Shown: in pieces, positions 19,565-28,500 of the stretch | How the letters are laid out: every line of letters starts with the position of its first letter | How positions within the stretch are numbered: position 1 is the first letter of the stretch | DNA from: Croceimicrobium sp965658965 | GTDB taxonomy: Bacteria > Bacteroidota > Bacteroidia > Flavobacteriales > Schleiferiaceae | Direction: 5' to 3' | Assembly (NCBI GenBank): GCA_965658965.1 | Contig: CBFHVV010000004.1 | Coordinates: forward strand, 4,289-68,288 | DNA length: 64,000 nt | Translations under genes and position numbers: made by a program | The notes under the pieces: model-generated | Databases searched by the model: none | What the model saw: only the letters and a program-made list of their open reading frames with translations | Told to the model about the DNA's origin: nothing

Positions 19565-19599
19565 AAAAAAAGGTCCTTACTTCTGAGCAAGGACCTTTT
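19565..19599 (-). terminator. Terminator of the M1 peptidase unit
   Basis: Arms AAAAGGTCCTT and AAGGACCTTTT enclose a 10-base loop. On the minus strand the hairpin is followed by TTTTTTTGTC. It lies 29 bases past the stop of the gene at 19628. Confidence 0.85.
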
Positions 19600-19627
19600 C
19601 TAAAAGCTAAAAATCATTTTTATCCCG

Positions 19628-21472
19628 CTACTCTCCTTCTTCTTGGGGATAACTATTGTTAGCGCGGTTAATATCCGCCATAAAACCATTGGGGTCTATT
19701 TTAATAGAAGCAATGTCTTTAAATTTTACAGGCAAAAATGCTTGGTAGTCTGGATGTGTCCAAGGCCAAGGGTCCAAAACCTGCCACTCATCTTCTATTG
19801 GAGCTCCCATTTGAGATGCCGTAGGAATATAATAACGCTGCTCAAAGCCCTCCTTGGTGGTAACAACAATTCGCAGCGGCATGGGCATTTCTCCAAGCTT
19901 TTCTAAATCTAGCTCTGTGCCCTGCTTTCTGCCCTTAATAGCTTTAACTCCGTAATCGATTGTTTTAGTGGTTCCCACCCAAAAGTGATAAAACCAATCT
20001 AGCTGCAAGCCCGATTCGCGCTCCATTGTGCGCAATAAATCTTTGGGTTTAGGATGCTTAAACTTCCAGGCATTAAAAAAGTCTAACATTGCTTTATTAA
20101 AGCTTTCCTCGCCAACAATGTAGCGCAGTTGCACTAGAAATAATGAGCCCCGTGAATACGAGTTTATACCATAAGTTTGATTAGCCGAAAAATAGTCTGC
20201 GGGAGTACTTAATGGTTCAAAAGCCTCTGGCTTAGCCGCTAAATAATCGTGATTAGAAAAAGCGCCACTGTGCGGGTTTGCCTTAGGCTCCCGTCTAATC
20301 GCATTTAACACTTCATCTTCTGCAAAGGTGGTAAAACCTTCATCCATCCAAGGGTAGCTATTTTCATTACTCCCTATCATACCATAATACCAGTTATGGG
20401 CGCCCTCATGCACAGTTACGCCCACTAAGCCCGAAATATTTCCCGTTCCTTTTAGCATAGTACACATTGGGTACTCCATTCCACCATCACCACCTTGAAT
20501 TGCAGAAAATTGCGGATAAGCATAGCGACCAAAGCGCTTATTCATCTCTTTAAAAAACTGGGCTGTATAGCGCGGTAAACGATGCCAGTTTTCGGCATTA
20601 TCTTCTAAATAATAGAAGTGTAGCATTAAGTCTTCATCGAATCTTTGCGCTTCATGCAGATAGTCAGGATCCGCTGCCCAGGCAAAGTCGTGCACATTTT
20701 CCGCTTTAAATTTCCAAAGACGTGTTTGGCTATCCTCCTCTTGATATGCATAAGTTATTAGCTCTTTCTCGCGGCTTTCCTCTTGCCAATACTTAGTAAA
20801 ATTTTGCAATAAACCTGTTGCCGCTACTTTATAGTTGCTTGGCAAGGTGATATCTACCTCAAAGCTTCCAAAAGGTGCATAAAACTCACGTGCCACGTAG
20901 GGATCAGCATGCCAGCCGTCGGCATCGTATGCTGCAATTTTTGGGTACCACTGGGTCATAGTATAATCCACGCCCTCTGCATTATCGCGGCCACTCCTGC
21001 GTATTTGTTCGGGTACTTGACCCTTAAAATCCATTTCTAGCTGCGCCGTGTCGCCTGGTAAAATCGGCTCTGGTAAAAGTACTTTTAGCAAAGTTTGGTG
21101 GTATTCAAAAAAGCAAGACTCACCATTTAAACTTAAGCTTAGTACCTTCTGCCTACCTTCTTCATCGCGACCCAGTTTTTCGATGCGACTGCCAACCCTT
21201 TTATCGGGGTCAGCGATATTGCGCGAGCGAGTATCCATCATACTATTAGGCTGAAAAGCATTGAAGTATAAATGATAAAAAAGCACCTTTAAGGTGTCGG
21301 GCGAGTTGTTAAAATAGCGAAGGCTCTGGTGCCCGGTAAAACTGTGATCTTTAGGCATCAGCTCTACCTGCATAGTATATTCAACCTTTTGTTGCCAATA
21401 AGCCGGCCCTGGTTGCGCTTTCGCAGAGATGGCCATTAAAAATAGAGCGGAAATGAAAAATGTTTTCTTCAT
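19628..21472 (-). CDS. Secreted M1-family metallopeptidase
   Basis: The 614-residue product has a signal peptide (1-20, MKKTFFISALFLMAISAKAQ), so it acts in the periplasm or outside. The M1 core is clear: GGMEYP at 330-335 (a variant of the GxMEN exopeptidase loop), zinc motif HEGAH at 355-359 and third ligand E378 (MDEGF), spaced HExxH-x18-E as required. The N-terminal beta domain (about 25-215) has FTGHQSLRYFNNSPD. The family cleaves N-terminal residues from peptides; substrate specificity is unknown. The gene starts 9 bases after the stop of the metallo-beta-lactamase-fold gene (21482-22342), and both may be one operon ending at the terminator 19565-19599. Confidence 0.9.
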   Translation of the reverse strand: MKKTFFISALFLMAISAKAQPGPAYWQQKVEYTMQVELMPKDHSFTGHQSLRYFNNSPDTLKVLFYHLYFNAFQPNSMMDTRSRNIADPDKRVGSRIEKLGRDEEGRQKVLSLSLNGESCFFEYHQTLLKVLLPEPILPGDTAQLEMDFKGQVPEQIRRSGRDNAEGVDYTMTQWYPKIAAYDADGWHADPYVAREFYAPFGSFEVDITLPSNYKVAATGLLQNFTKYWQEESREKELITYAYQEEDSQTRLWKFKAENVHDFAWAADPDYLHEAQRFDEDLMLHFYYLEDNAENWHRLPRYTAQFFKEMNKRFGRYAYPQFSAIQGGDGGMEYPMCTMLKGTGNISGLVGVTVHEGAHNWYYGMIGSNENSYPWMDEGFTTFAEDEVLNAIRREPKANPHSGAFSNHDYLAAKPEAFEPLSTPADYFSANQTYGINSYSRGSLFLVQLRYIVGEESFNKAMLDFFNAWKFKHPKPKDLLRTMERESGLQLDWFYHFWVGTTKTIDYGVKAIKGRKQGTELDLEKLGEMPMPLRIVVTTKEGFEQRYYIPTASQMGAPIEDEWQVLDPWPWTHPDYQAFLPVKFKDIASIKIDPNGFMADINRANNSYPQEEGE

Positions 21473-21481
21473 GCTAAAAAA

Positions 21482-22342
21482 TTAGGATAAATCTTTTAAA
21501 CGTAATACCTCATCTAGGCGCGGACCTTTTTCCGTAGCCTTCAAGCTGCACATTTCATGTTGAGAATCGTGCTCAAAAAATATTTTAATATTCTGGTCTA
21601 CAACTTCATTTAAAACCCAAGCTTTCTCCTTTAGGGTTAAAAGTGGACGTACATCATAACCCATAACATAAGGTAAGGGAATATGACCTACGCTCGGTAG
21701 CAGATCAGCAGCATACAGAACTTTTTCTCCTTTATAATCCAGCAAGGGAATCATTTGCGCCTCGGTGTGGCCATTAACAATATATACTTGAAAGGGGAAT
21801 GGAGTTTCGTAAAGCCCGTTTTCGTTGGGTAAGTCTACAAACTGTAACTGCCCAGAGGCTTGAAGTGGCATAAAGTTTTCCTTTAAGAAAGAAGCCTTTT
21901 CGCGTGGGTTAGGGTTTTCTGCCCAATCCCAGTGATGCTTATTAGACCAATAGGTGGCATTCTTAAAAGTTGATTCAAAAAGTTCTGCATTATTTGCACG
22001 CCTTTGGACCGAACCTCCCACATGATCGAAATGCATGTGCGTTAAAAACACATCGGTAATATCATCGCGCTGAAAACCATGTTCGGCAAGAGCTTTATCG
22101 AGACTATGCTCACCTTCCATAAAATAATAGCCGAAAAACTTTTCACTTTGTTTATCACCCATGCCAGTGTCCACTAAAATTAAACGTTTGCCGTCTTCAA
22201 TAAGCATTAGGCGCAGAGCCCAAGTACACATATTGTTTGCATCGGACGGGTTAGTGCGTTGCCAGATAGATTTTGGCACAACCCCAAACATCGCACCTCC
22301 GTCTAGCTTAAAATTTCCTAGGTGTAGAGAATATATATTCAT
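21482..22342 (-). CDS. Metallo-beta-lactamase-fold hydrolase
   Basis: 286 residues from the ATG at 22342. A TTG start seven codons upstream is less likely because it overlaps a candidate -7 box (22368-22361). The metal motif THMHFDHVGG holds H102, H104, D106 and H107 in this numbering. Later ligands are GHTEAQ (the H after the long insertion), ADLLPS and a C-terminal His. Length and the ILVDTGMGDK strand place it in the AHL-lactonase-like/glyoxalase II-like cytosolic branch. No signal peptide. The substrate is unknown. The M1 peptidase gene follows after 9 bases. Confidence 0.85.
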   Translation of the reverse strand: MNIYSLHLGNFKLDGGAMFGVVPKSIWQRTNPSDANNMCTWALRLMLIEDGKRLILVDTGMGDKQSEKFFGYYFMEGEHSLDKALAEHGFQRDDITDVFLTHMHFDHVGGSVQRRANNAELFESTFKNATYWSNKHHWDWAENPNPREKASFLKENFMPLQASGQLQFVDLPNENGLYETPFPFQVYIVNGHTEAQMIPLLDYKGEKVLYAADLLPSVGHIPLPYVMGYDVRPLLTLKEKAWVLNEVVDQNIKIFFEHDSQHEMCSLKATEKGPRLDEVLRLKDLS

Positions 22343-22360
22343 AGAATTTTCGCTTTCCGC

Positions 22361-22368
22361 CAAAAATA
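22361..22368 (-). promoter_or_regulatory. Candidate -7 box before the MBL-fold gene
   Basis: The minus strand reads TATTTTTG, matching TAnnTTTG, about 18 bases before the ATG at 22342. No clear -33 element. It supports the downstream start. Confidence 0.4.
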
Positions 22369-22398
22369 AGTTTATTTCGAGACCTCATTAAGCTTTCC

Positions 22399-23175
22399 AT
22401 GATTAAAAAAACCATCCTACTTTTAAGCAGCTTCGCTCTATTTTCTTGTGCACCCAATCCGCCGCAAGGAAAAAGCCCTCAGTCTATTGCTTATCAGTTC
22501 GAGTTAATTGAAGAAGAACTGCAACAAGACTCGCTACTGCAGATGCGCTTTAATATCGAAGGCATAAGCATTGACAGTGCTTACCCATCAAGCGAAAGCT
22601 TAGAAAAGAAAATACAGCAGCGCCTATTAAGTAACAATAGCAACTCCGAAGGAAACTACCTTAATTATACGGACCTGATTCTTAAAATGAAGGCTGAGTA
22701 TGAAAACTTAAACCAAGAGAAAGAGCTGGCGCAATCTTGGGAAATAAGCCAAGACCTTGAAGTTAAGCTCAACCAAAACGGCCTTTTTGGACTACAGAGT
22801 ACCCACTTTTCCTATACAGGCGGTGCGCATGGCAATACCTTTATAGACAATCAAACTTATAGCTTAGATAAAGGCACTCTTTTAGCTCTAGATAGCCTAC
22901 TGAAACTGGATGAAAAACCAGCATTTATAGCCTTCTGCGAAAGCAAGTTTAGGGAAGAACGGGAAATTGGGGGCCAAGAAAGTTTAGATGCCCATGGCTT
23001 TTGGTTTGAAAAGGATTCTTTTCGAATTTCCGACAACTACAGTTATTCCAAACAAGGCCTAGAGTTAATTTATAATAGCTATGAAATTGCTCCTTATGCT
23101 TACGGAACCATTAAAATTACGCTGAGCTCTTCCGAAATTGAGCCTTTTATAAAAGCAAAATATTTGCTGCGCTAA
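22399..23175 (+). CDS. DUF3298/DUF4163-type lipoprotein
   Basis: 258 residues with a lipoprotein signal (MIKKTILLLSSFALFSCAPN, lipidated C17). The central part has FSYTGGAHGNTFIDNQTY and a following LDKGTLLALDSLL, which are marks of the DUF4163-DUF3298 (RsiV-like/PdaC-like) fold. The C-terminus has YEIAPYAYGTIKITLSSSEIEPFI, the usual end of DUF3298. It should sit in the periplasm anchored to a membrane. In other bacteria the fold occurs in anti-sigma proteins and deacetylase-associated proteins; the function here is unknown. It is divergent from the MBL-fold gene and lies before the thioredoxin-like gene. Confidence 0.8.
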   Translation: MIKKTILLLSSFALFSCAPNPPQGKSPQSIAYQFELIEEELQQDSLLQMRFNIEGISIDSAYPSSESLEKKIQQRLLSNNSNSEGNYLNYTDLILKMKAEYENLNQEKELAQSWEISQDLEVKLNQNGLFGLQSTHFSYTGGAHGNTFIDNQTYSLDKGTLLALDSLLKLDEKPAFIAFCESKFREEREIGGQESLDAHGFWFEKDSFRISDNYSYSKQGLELIYNSYEIAPYAYGTIKITLSSSEIEPFIKAKYLLR

Positions 23176-23267
23176 AAAAACTAAGCTTAGGTATAAGCTT
23201 GCGCTAGATGCGAATTATTAAATATCTTGTGTCGCCAAATACTATTCAGTCATTTAATAGCATATTT

Positions 23268-24437
23268 ATGAAATATTTAGTTTTATCCTTAGTCTTTAGC
23301 CTTGGCTTATCTGCCGGCGGAATTGAGTTTAGGGATTTAAGTTTTAGCGATGGTCTTGCCGCCGCCAAAGAAGAAAACAAGCCCGTGTTTATCGACTGTT
23401 ACACCACTTGGTGTGGGCCTTGTAAATGGATGAGCGCCAATATTTTCACTGAAGAATCTGTCGCTAATTATTACAACGAAAACTATATCTGCCTAAAGAT
23501 AGATATGGAAAAAGGCGAGGGAATTGAAATTGCCAAAAAATATTCGATCCGCGCCTACCCTACCCTCTTATATTTAGATGATGAAGGAGAAAAGTTACTA
23601 GTTAGCGTAGGAGCAAACCGCGAACCCCAGTCTTATATTGACAACGGTGAGAGAGCTAAAAACCCTAATGATAATATCCCGTTCTACCTTGCTAATAAGG
23701 ATGACAATTTTGAGGACCCCGAATTTATGGCGGCTTACTTCAACCTAATGTCTGAGGCCAATATGCTAGACACGAAAGATGTAGACCGTTATTTTAGCTC
23801 TATTGAGTTTAAAGAGTGGATGACCGAAACCAATTGGAACATTTTAATTAATGCGCCTTTAGAAATGGGCAATAGCACCTTTCAAACCTTATTAAACAAT
23901 AGCGAAAGGATTGCAGAACAAAGAGGAAAAGATGGCCTTAAGTTTATTAGCGATCGTGTCTATCAAATTTTAGGACAAAGGTTTTACCGAGCTCGCAGTA
24001 CTGAAGATAAAGAGGCCTATGAGACTTTGAAAACGAATTTCGCAAATAGTGAATACATCGCGAAAGAGGAAATTATCTTCAAGCTTTCTATGCTCGAGCA
24101 TCAAAAGAACAAAAGCTGGGATGAGTGGTCAGAGACGGCAATAAATGGCGTAGCTAAATTTTACTGGGATGATGCTAGTGCCCTAAACAATGTGGCATGG
24201 ACCGCCTACGAAAACGTAGATAATACTGAGCTCTTAAGTGAGGCACTAAAATGGGCAAAGCGTGCAGCAGAGCTAAGCAATGTGCACTACATTGTAGATA
24301 CCTATGCCCACTTACTAGCAGCTAATGGAAAAAAAGAGGCCGCTTTAGCAGAGGAGCAGCGTGCGGTTAAATTGGCGATTTCCGCTGGTGCAGCAACTGA
24401 TGCTTATGAAGAATATATTAAAGAATTAAAAAAGTAA
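23268..24437 (+). CDS. Periplasmic thioredoxin-fold protein with helical C-terminal domain
   Basis: 389 residues from the ATG at 23268, chosen because the signal peptide MKYLVLSLVFSLGLSAGG begins there. An upstream ATG at 23208 would add 20 non-signal residues. The thioredoxin domain (about 20-130) has the redox motif WCGPC at 48-52 and a cis-proline segment RAYPTLLYLD. The remaining 250 residues are helical and end in TPR-like repeats (ALNNVAWTAYENVDN, ALKWAKRAAELSN, YIVDTYAHLLAANGKKEAAL). Such proteins reduce or isomerise periplasmic disulfides. The broken gene at 24441 follows after 3 bases and may be co-transcribed. Confidence 0.85.
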   Translation: MKYLVLSLVFSLGLSAGGIEFRDLSFSDGLAAAKEENKPVFIDCYTTWCGPCKWMSANIFTEESVANYYNENYICLKIDMEKGEGIEIAKKYSIRAYPTLLYLDDEGEKLLVSVGANREPQSYIDNGERAKNPNDNIPFYLANKDDNFEDPEFMAAYFNLMSEANMLDTKDVDRYFSSIEFKEWMTETNWNILINAPLEMGNSTFQTLLNNSERIAEQRGKDGLKFISDRVYQILGQRFYRARSTEDKEAYETLKTNFANSEYIAKEEIIFKLSMLEHQKNKSWDEWSETAINGVAKFYWDDASALNNVAWTAYENVDNTELLSEALKWAKRAAELSNVHYIVDTYAHLLAANGKKEAALAEEQRAVKLAISAGAATDAYEEYIKELKK

Positions 24438-24440
24438 AAA

Positions 24441-25051
24441 TTGAAAAAGACATTTGCGATAGCCCTAGTACTCGGAATTGGTTTCGGTGCTGATGCTCAA
24501 GAAATTGCTGTTACGGCACTTGGGATTACTTAAGCAACCTTAACAGTGATAGTGATGCGGAAAGAGTTATAGAAGAAAACCCCAAGGAATACAAGAAACC
24601 ATCTTCTTCCAAAGCCGAATCTAAAGGCTTAGGAGATGCTTATAGAGTGTATTACGACAATGACGTTTGGCGCAGAATTAGTCCCTCCGAACTAAACGAA
24701 GAGGCAGATCTTGCCTGGACCATGAAAAAAGGCGATGCCTATGCTATGGTTATTTTTGAAGAGATCGAAATTAATATGGAGGACTTATCTCAAATTGCTT
24801 TCGATAATGCCAAAGAGCTTTCTGATGGCTTAGAAATGGTGAACAGAGAGTACCGAAATGTTAATGGAAATAGTCTTGTTTTAATGGAAATGGCGGGCAA
24901 GATGGGAGGCATTAATGTTACCTATTATTCTTATTATTTTTCCAATGAAAATGGAAGCATACAGTTTCACACTTTTACCGGCACTCAAGTAATGGATAAG
25001 TACCGTGATACCTTCGATGCTTTGCTAAGCGGACTAACTATAAACGAATAA
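24441..25051 (+). pseudogene. Frameshifted small secreted protein gene
   Basis: A TTG start three bases after the previous stop opens a reading frame with a good signal peptide (MKKTFAIALVLGIGFGADAQ). It stops at 24531-24533, after EIAVTALGIT. The frame that continues to 25051 has no proper start. It is open through the same spot and reads GDYLSNLNSDSDAERVIEEN, then a folded domain (VYYDNDVWRRISPSELNEEADLAWTM-like, and FTGTQVMDKYRDTFDALLSGL). Adding one G to the GGG at 24522-24524 joins both parts into a 203-residue protein. Either the gene is truly broken or one base was lost in this draft sequence. The family is not recognised; the C-terminal part resembles small secreted stress or lipid-associated proteins only in style. 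Confidence 0.75.
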
Positions 25052-25073
25052 TAAGCCTCTAAGCGGCCCTATC

Positions 25074-25110
25074 AAAAAGCCCTTGTCTGAAATTCAGACA
25101 AGGGCTTTTT
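25074..25110. terminator. Bidirectional terminator between convergent genes
   Basis: A perfect hairpin: AAAAAGCCCTTGTCTGA and its complement enclose the central AAT. It serves the plus-strand gene ending at 25051 and possibly the minus-strand receiver gene ending at 25170. Confidence 0.9.
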
Positions 25111-25169
25111 GATTTTTAAAGGCTGAGTTCTTCAGTCAATAAATAGGCGGTTGGGGTGTAAAAAACTCC

Positions 25170-25547
25170 TTAAGCAGTTAGAATCTCTTGAATTTTTTCT
25201 TTGCTAAGAGGCTTAATGATAAAGCCTTTAACAAAGTCGTAATCTTTTGCTTTTAAAATGTCCCTTTCGTCGGTAGAAGATGATACCATGTAAATTTCGA
25301 GTTCAGCTAAATGGTAAAAGTTACTTTTTTGAATTTGCTCCAAAAACTCCCAGCCATCGAGCACCGGCATATTAATATCTAATAGAACTACGGTTTTAAG
25401 GTTTTGGTCTGCTTGCTGCTCTAAGTTGGCAAGACCCGTTTCGCCGTTTTCACTTTCTTCCACAATAACCGATTGGTTAATGTGGGCAATCATTTTAGAG
25501 GTGATGGTCCGATAAACCCAGTCGTCGTCAATTATAAGTATTTTCAT
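25170..25547 (-). CDS. Single-domain response regulator (CheY-like receiver)
   Basis: 125 residues forming only a receiver domain: acidic pocket DDD at 7-9, phosphoacceptor D57 (LLDINMP), switch S/T in MVSSST (about 87-92) and conserved K112 (IIKPLS). There is no output domain, so it must act through protein contacts. It follows the giant PAS sensor by only 14 bases on the same strand, so both are almost certainly made together. As the sensor lacks an ATPase domain, the receiver may take phosphate from another kinase, or the pair may form a relay (inference). Confidence 0.93.
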   Translation of the reverse strand: MKILIIDDDWVYRTITSKMIAHINQSVIVEESENGETGLANLEQQADQNLKTVVLLDINMPVLDGWEFLEQIQKSNFYHLAELEIYMVSSSTDERDILKAKDYDFVKGFIIKPLSKEKIQEILTA

Positions 25548-25561
25548 TTTTGTTTTTTAAT

Positions 25562-28500
25562 TCAGTCTAGGTCATTTGCATCATTAACTATCTTTTTAAC
25601 AATTTCGTCCATTTCATTAGTCGAAATTTTTAATTGCTCAATCCAGGTGAGAATATCGTCCATTTTACCCTCTTGCAACTCAATTAGATTTACGATTCCT
25701 AAAATTCTCGATAAGGGGGCTCGTACCACATGAGATTGTGTCCAGGCGATTTCACGCAGCTTCTCATTTGAACGCTCCAGGTCTCTGGTATAGCGTTTTA
25801 GCAGTTTTTTATTTTCCGCTTCTTGTGTGATATCCGAAGATATTTCAATCATACCAATCACCGTATCGGATTCATCATAAAAAGGTGTCATGGAGGCGCG
25901 AACCGGCATCCTTAAGCCACTTTTTTTCTGTGCCACAAACTCGCCCGACCAAGCGCGTCCTTGATGGAGGCTTTTTAAGTCGTACTGCTCGTCTTTTAAA
26001 GATATTGGACGAAGCAGATCTAAGCTTTTGCCTACTGCTTCTTCCGCTGTCCAGCCATAAATCGTTTCCGCTGCTTTATTCCAAAAGGTAACTACATCCT
26101 CTACATTTGTGGCTATGGCCGCCTGGCCAACATTTTTGAGTAAATTAGCTTTAAACCTATTTTCCGCTTCCGACAATTTATGCTCGGTCATATCTGTCAT
26201 TGCTCCCACCATTCGGGTAGCCTTTCCTTTCTTATTTCTGGAAATCACCCCTTGATCTACAATATAAAGCAGTTCTCCCTTTTCGTCAATAAGCCTATAC
26301 TCCTCTTTCCACTTAGTGGTTTTAGGGTCCTTAATTGCTTCTTCAACGCTCTTCTCTAATCTTTCTTTGTCTTCTGGATGGAAGGAGTCTTGCCAAAAGT
26401 CTTTTTTAGAAAAGGACTTCATAGCGCTTTTACCAAGTAGACCTTCAATAGCCTTAGAACGGTAAAATTTATCCGTAGTTATATCCCAGTCCCAGATAAC
26501 ATCATTGGTTGCCTCGGTCACTTTCTCAAAGCGTTCGTTGGCCTTTAGGATATCCTCTTCTGCCTTTTTACGTTCGGTAACGTCAGTGTTCCCGCCAATC
26601 ATCCGCAGTGCTTTACCCTCACTATCTCTCGATACGATGGCCTTACCTTCAATATAGTGAATTGATTTATCGGGCCAAATTACGCGGAACACCGAGTTAA
26701 ACTCTCGTTTTCCCTCCAGTGCATCGTTTAAGTCTGCATTCGCACGCTCAAAATCATCTGGGTGAAGGCCATTTTGCCATGCACTTAAAGCCCCCTTAAA
26801 GTCCTCCTTTTTTACACCGTATATTTCATACATACGATCATCCCAGCTTAAGACATCGTTGGCAATATCCCAATCATAAATACCCATTTTTGCTGATGTG
26901 GTGGCAAGGCGCAGGCGCTCTGTGGTGGATAGTAAACTGGCTTCTGCCCTTTTCCGTTCGGTGATATCTAAAATGATGGCAATAAAATTCTTCCGATTAG
27001 CTTCTTCCACTAATTTTAAGTGTACTTCTACGGGGTAAAGACTGTTGTCCTTTCTTTTATGCTTAGTGAAAAAGACAATTTTCTCTTTTTTACCACTTAA
27101 TAGAGGCGCAATTAACTGATTAAAACGCTCTGGTGAGAATTCGGGCTTTAAGTCTAAAGGGCTTAGCTTCCCTAATTCCTCGTAGGTATAACCAAGATTG
27201 TTCGCAGCTCCCTTGTTAACGTAGCTAAACTTAAGCGTCTCGGAGTCGAACATGTAGATTTCATTTAGACTATTCTCAAGGGTTTCATGAAATCTAGCCT
27301 TATCGTCTTTTGCCTTCTGTTGCTCGGTTATATCAAGAATTATTGAGTTAAATACAATAGTTCCATCTGCTAAAAAGCTAGGTGTACCAAAGCCTAAGTG
27401 GGTGTGCAGTTCTCCCGTGGTAGGCATGATGTATTTAATCGGACTCTGCCAGCGTGATTTCGTCTCAACTGCCTGACGGATAGTCTTTTGCACCTCCTCC
27501 AATTCCCCGGCTGCTTCAATTTGCCGCCAAGCTAGGCCAATGTCGTTTATTAGTTCACTAGGGCTAAAACCCCATAATTCTTCAACTTTTCCTCGAATAT
27601 TTTTAAGCGCATCGCTTCCGTCTGGATAAATGTAATACTCGTAAACAATACCGGGTAAATTTTGGGCTAGAGATATCAGCCTGTTTTCTGATTCCTTTCT
27701 GTCATTAATATCCTGAAAGCCTCCGTAAAGACGCACACATCTGCCTTCCTTAAACTCGGCATTTCCAATGGAGCGAACCCAAAGTTCTGTCTTGTTTTTC
27801 GTGATAATTACCGCTTCAAAATCATAAGCTTCTCCAGTGCTAATTGTATTCCGAATAGTGGACTCTACCATTTCACGAAAATCTTCACGATAAAAATTTA
27901 TGCCTTCCTCTAAATTAGGGGTATAAGTGCTGGAATCAGTTTCATGCATTTGGTGGATCTCCTCCGACCAATAAACACTTTCGGTCTCTAAATCAACCTC
28001 CCAACTACCAATTTTAGCCAGCTTATTTACTTGCGAGTTTAATTCTCGGAGGTTTTTTTCCTGTGTTATGTCTTTTGCGGTAGTATAGACTAAGCCTTCC
28101 TCCGATACGGGGCTGCAGTACCAGCTCAGCCATATAGGCCCTCCACTTTTTGAAAGGACCTTACTTTCAAACTTAAAGGTTTCCCCGAGCTTACTATGCT
28201 GCTTGACCTTCTCCCTAAAGATTTTATAATCAGAGGCACTAACAAAGTCATTTAGAGACTTTGCATTGGCATGCTCAAAATTACTGCTAAGGAGCTCAGA
28301 GCCTGCTTTATTAATTTTTAGCATCTTCCCTTTAAAATCGAGAACCGAAATAATATCAGGAATGGCGTTAAAAGTATGGCTCAAATCATTTTCTAGCATT
28401 TTTCGCTTCAACTCAGAGCTTATAATACTTTCTAAGTTTTTTAATAATGGGGCAAAACTATGTAAAGGGCTAGTGCCAGCTTTGCTTCCCACTTTTATTA

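Noticed and set aside
23183..23200. Hairpin AAGCTTA, GGTA, TAAGCTT between the lipoprotein and thioredoxin-like genes
   Set aside because: The stem is only seven bases, without a T-run. Too weak to call a terminator.
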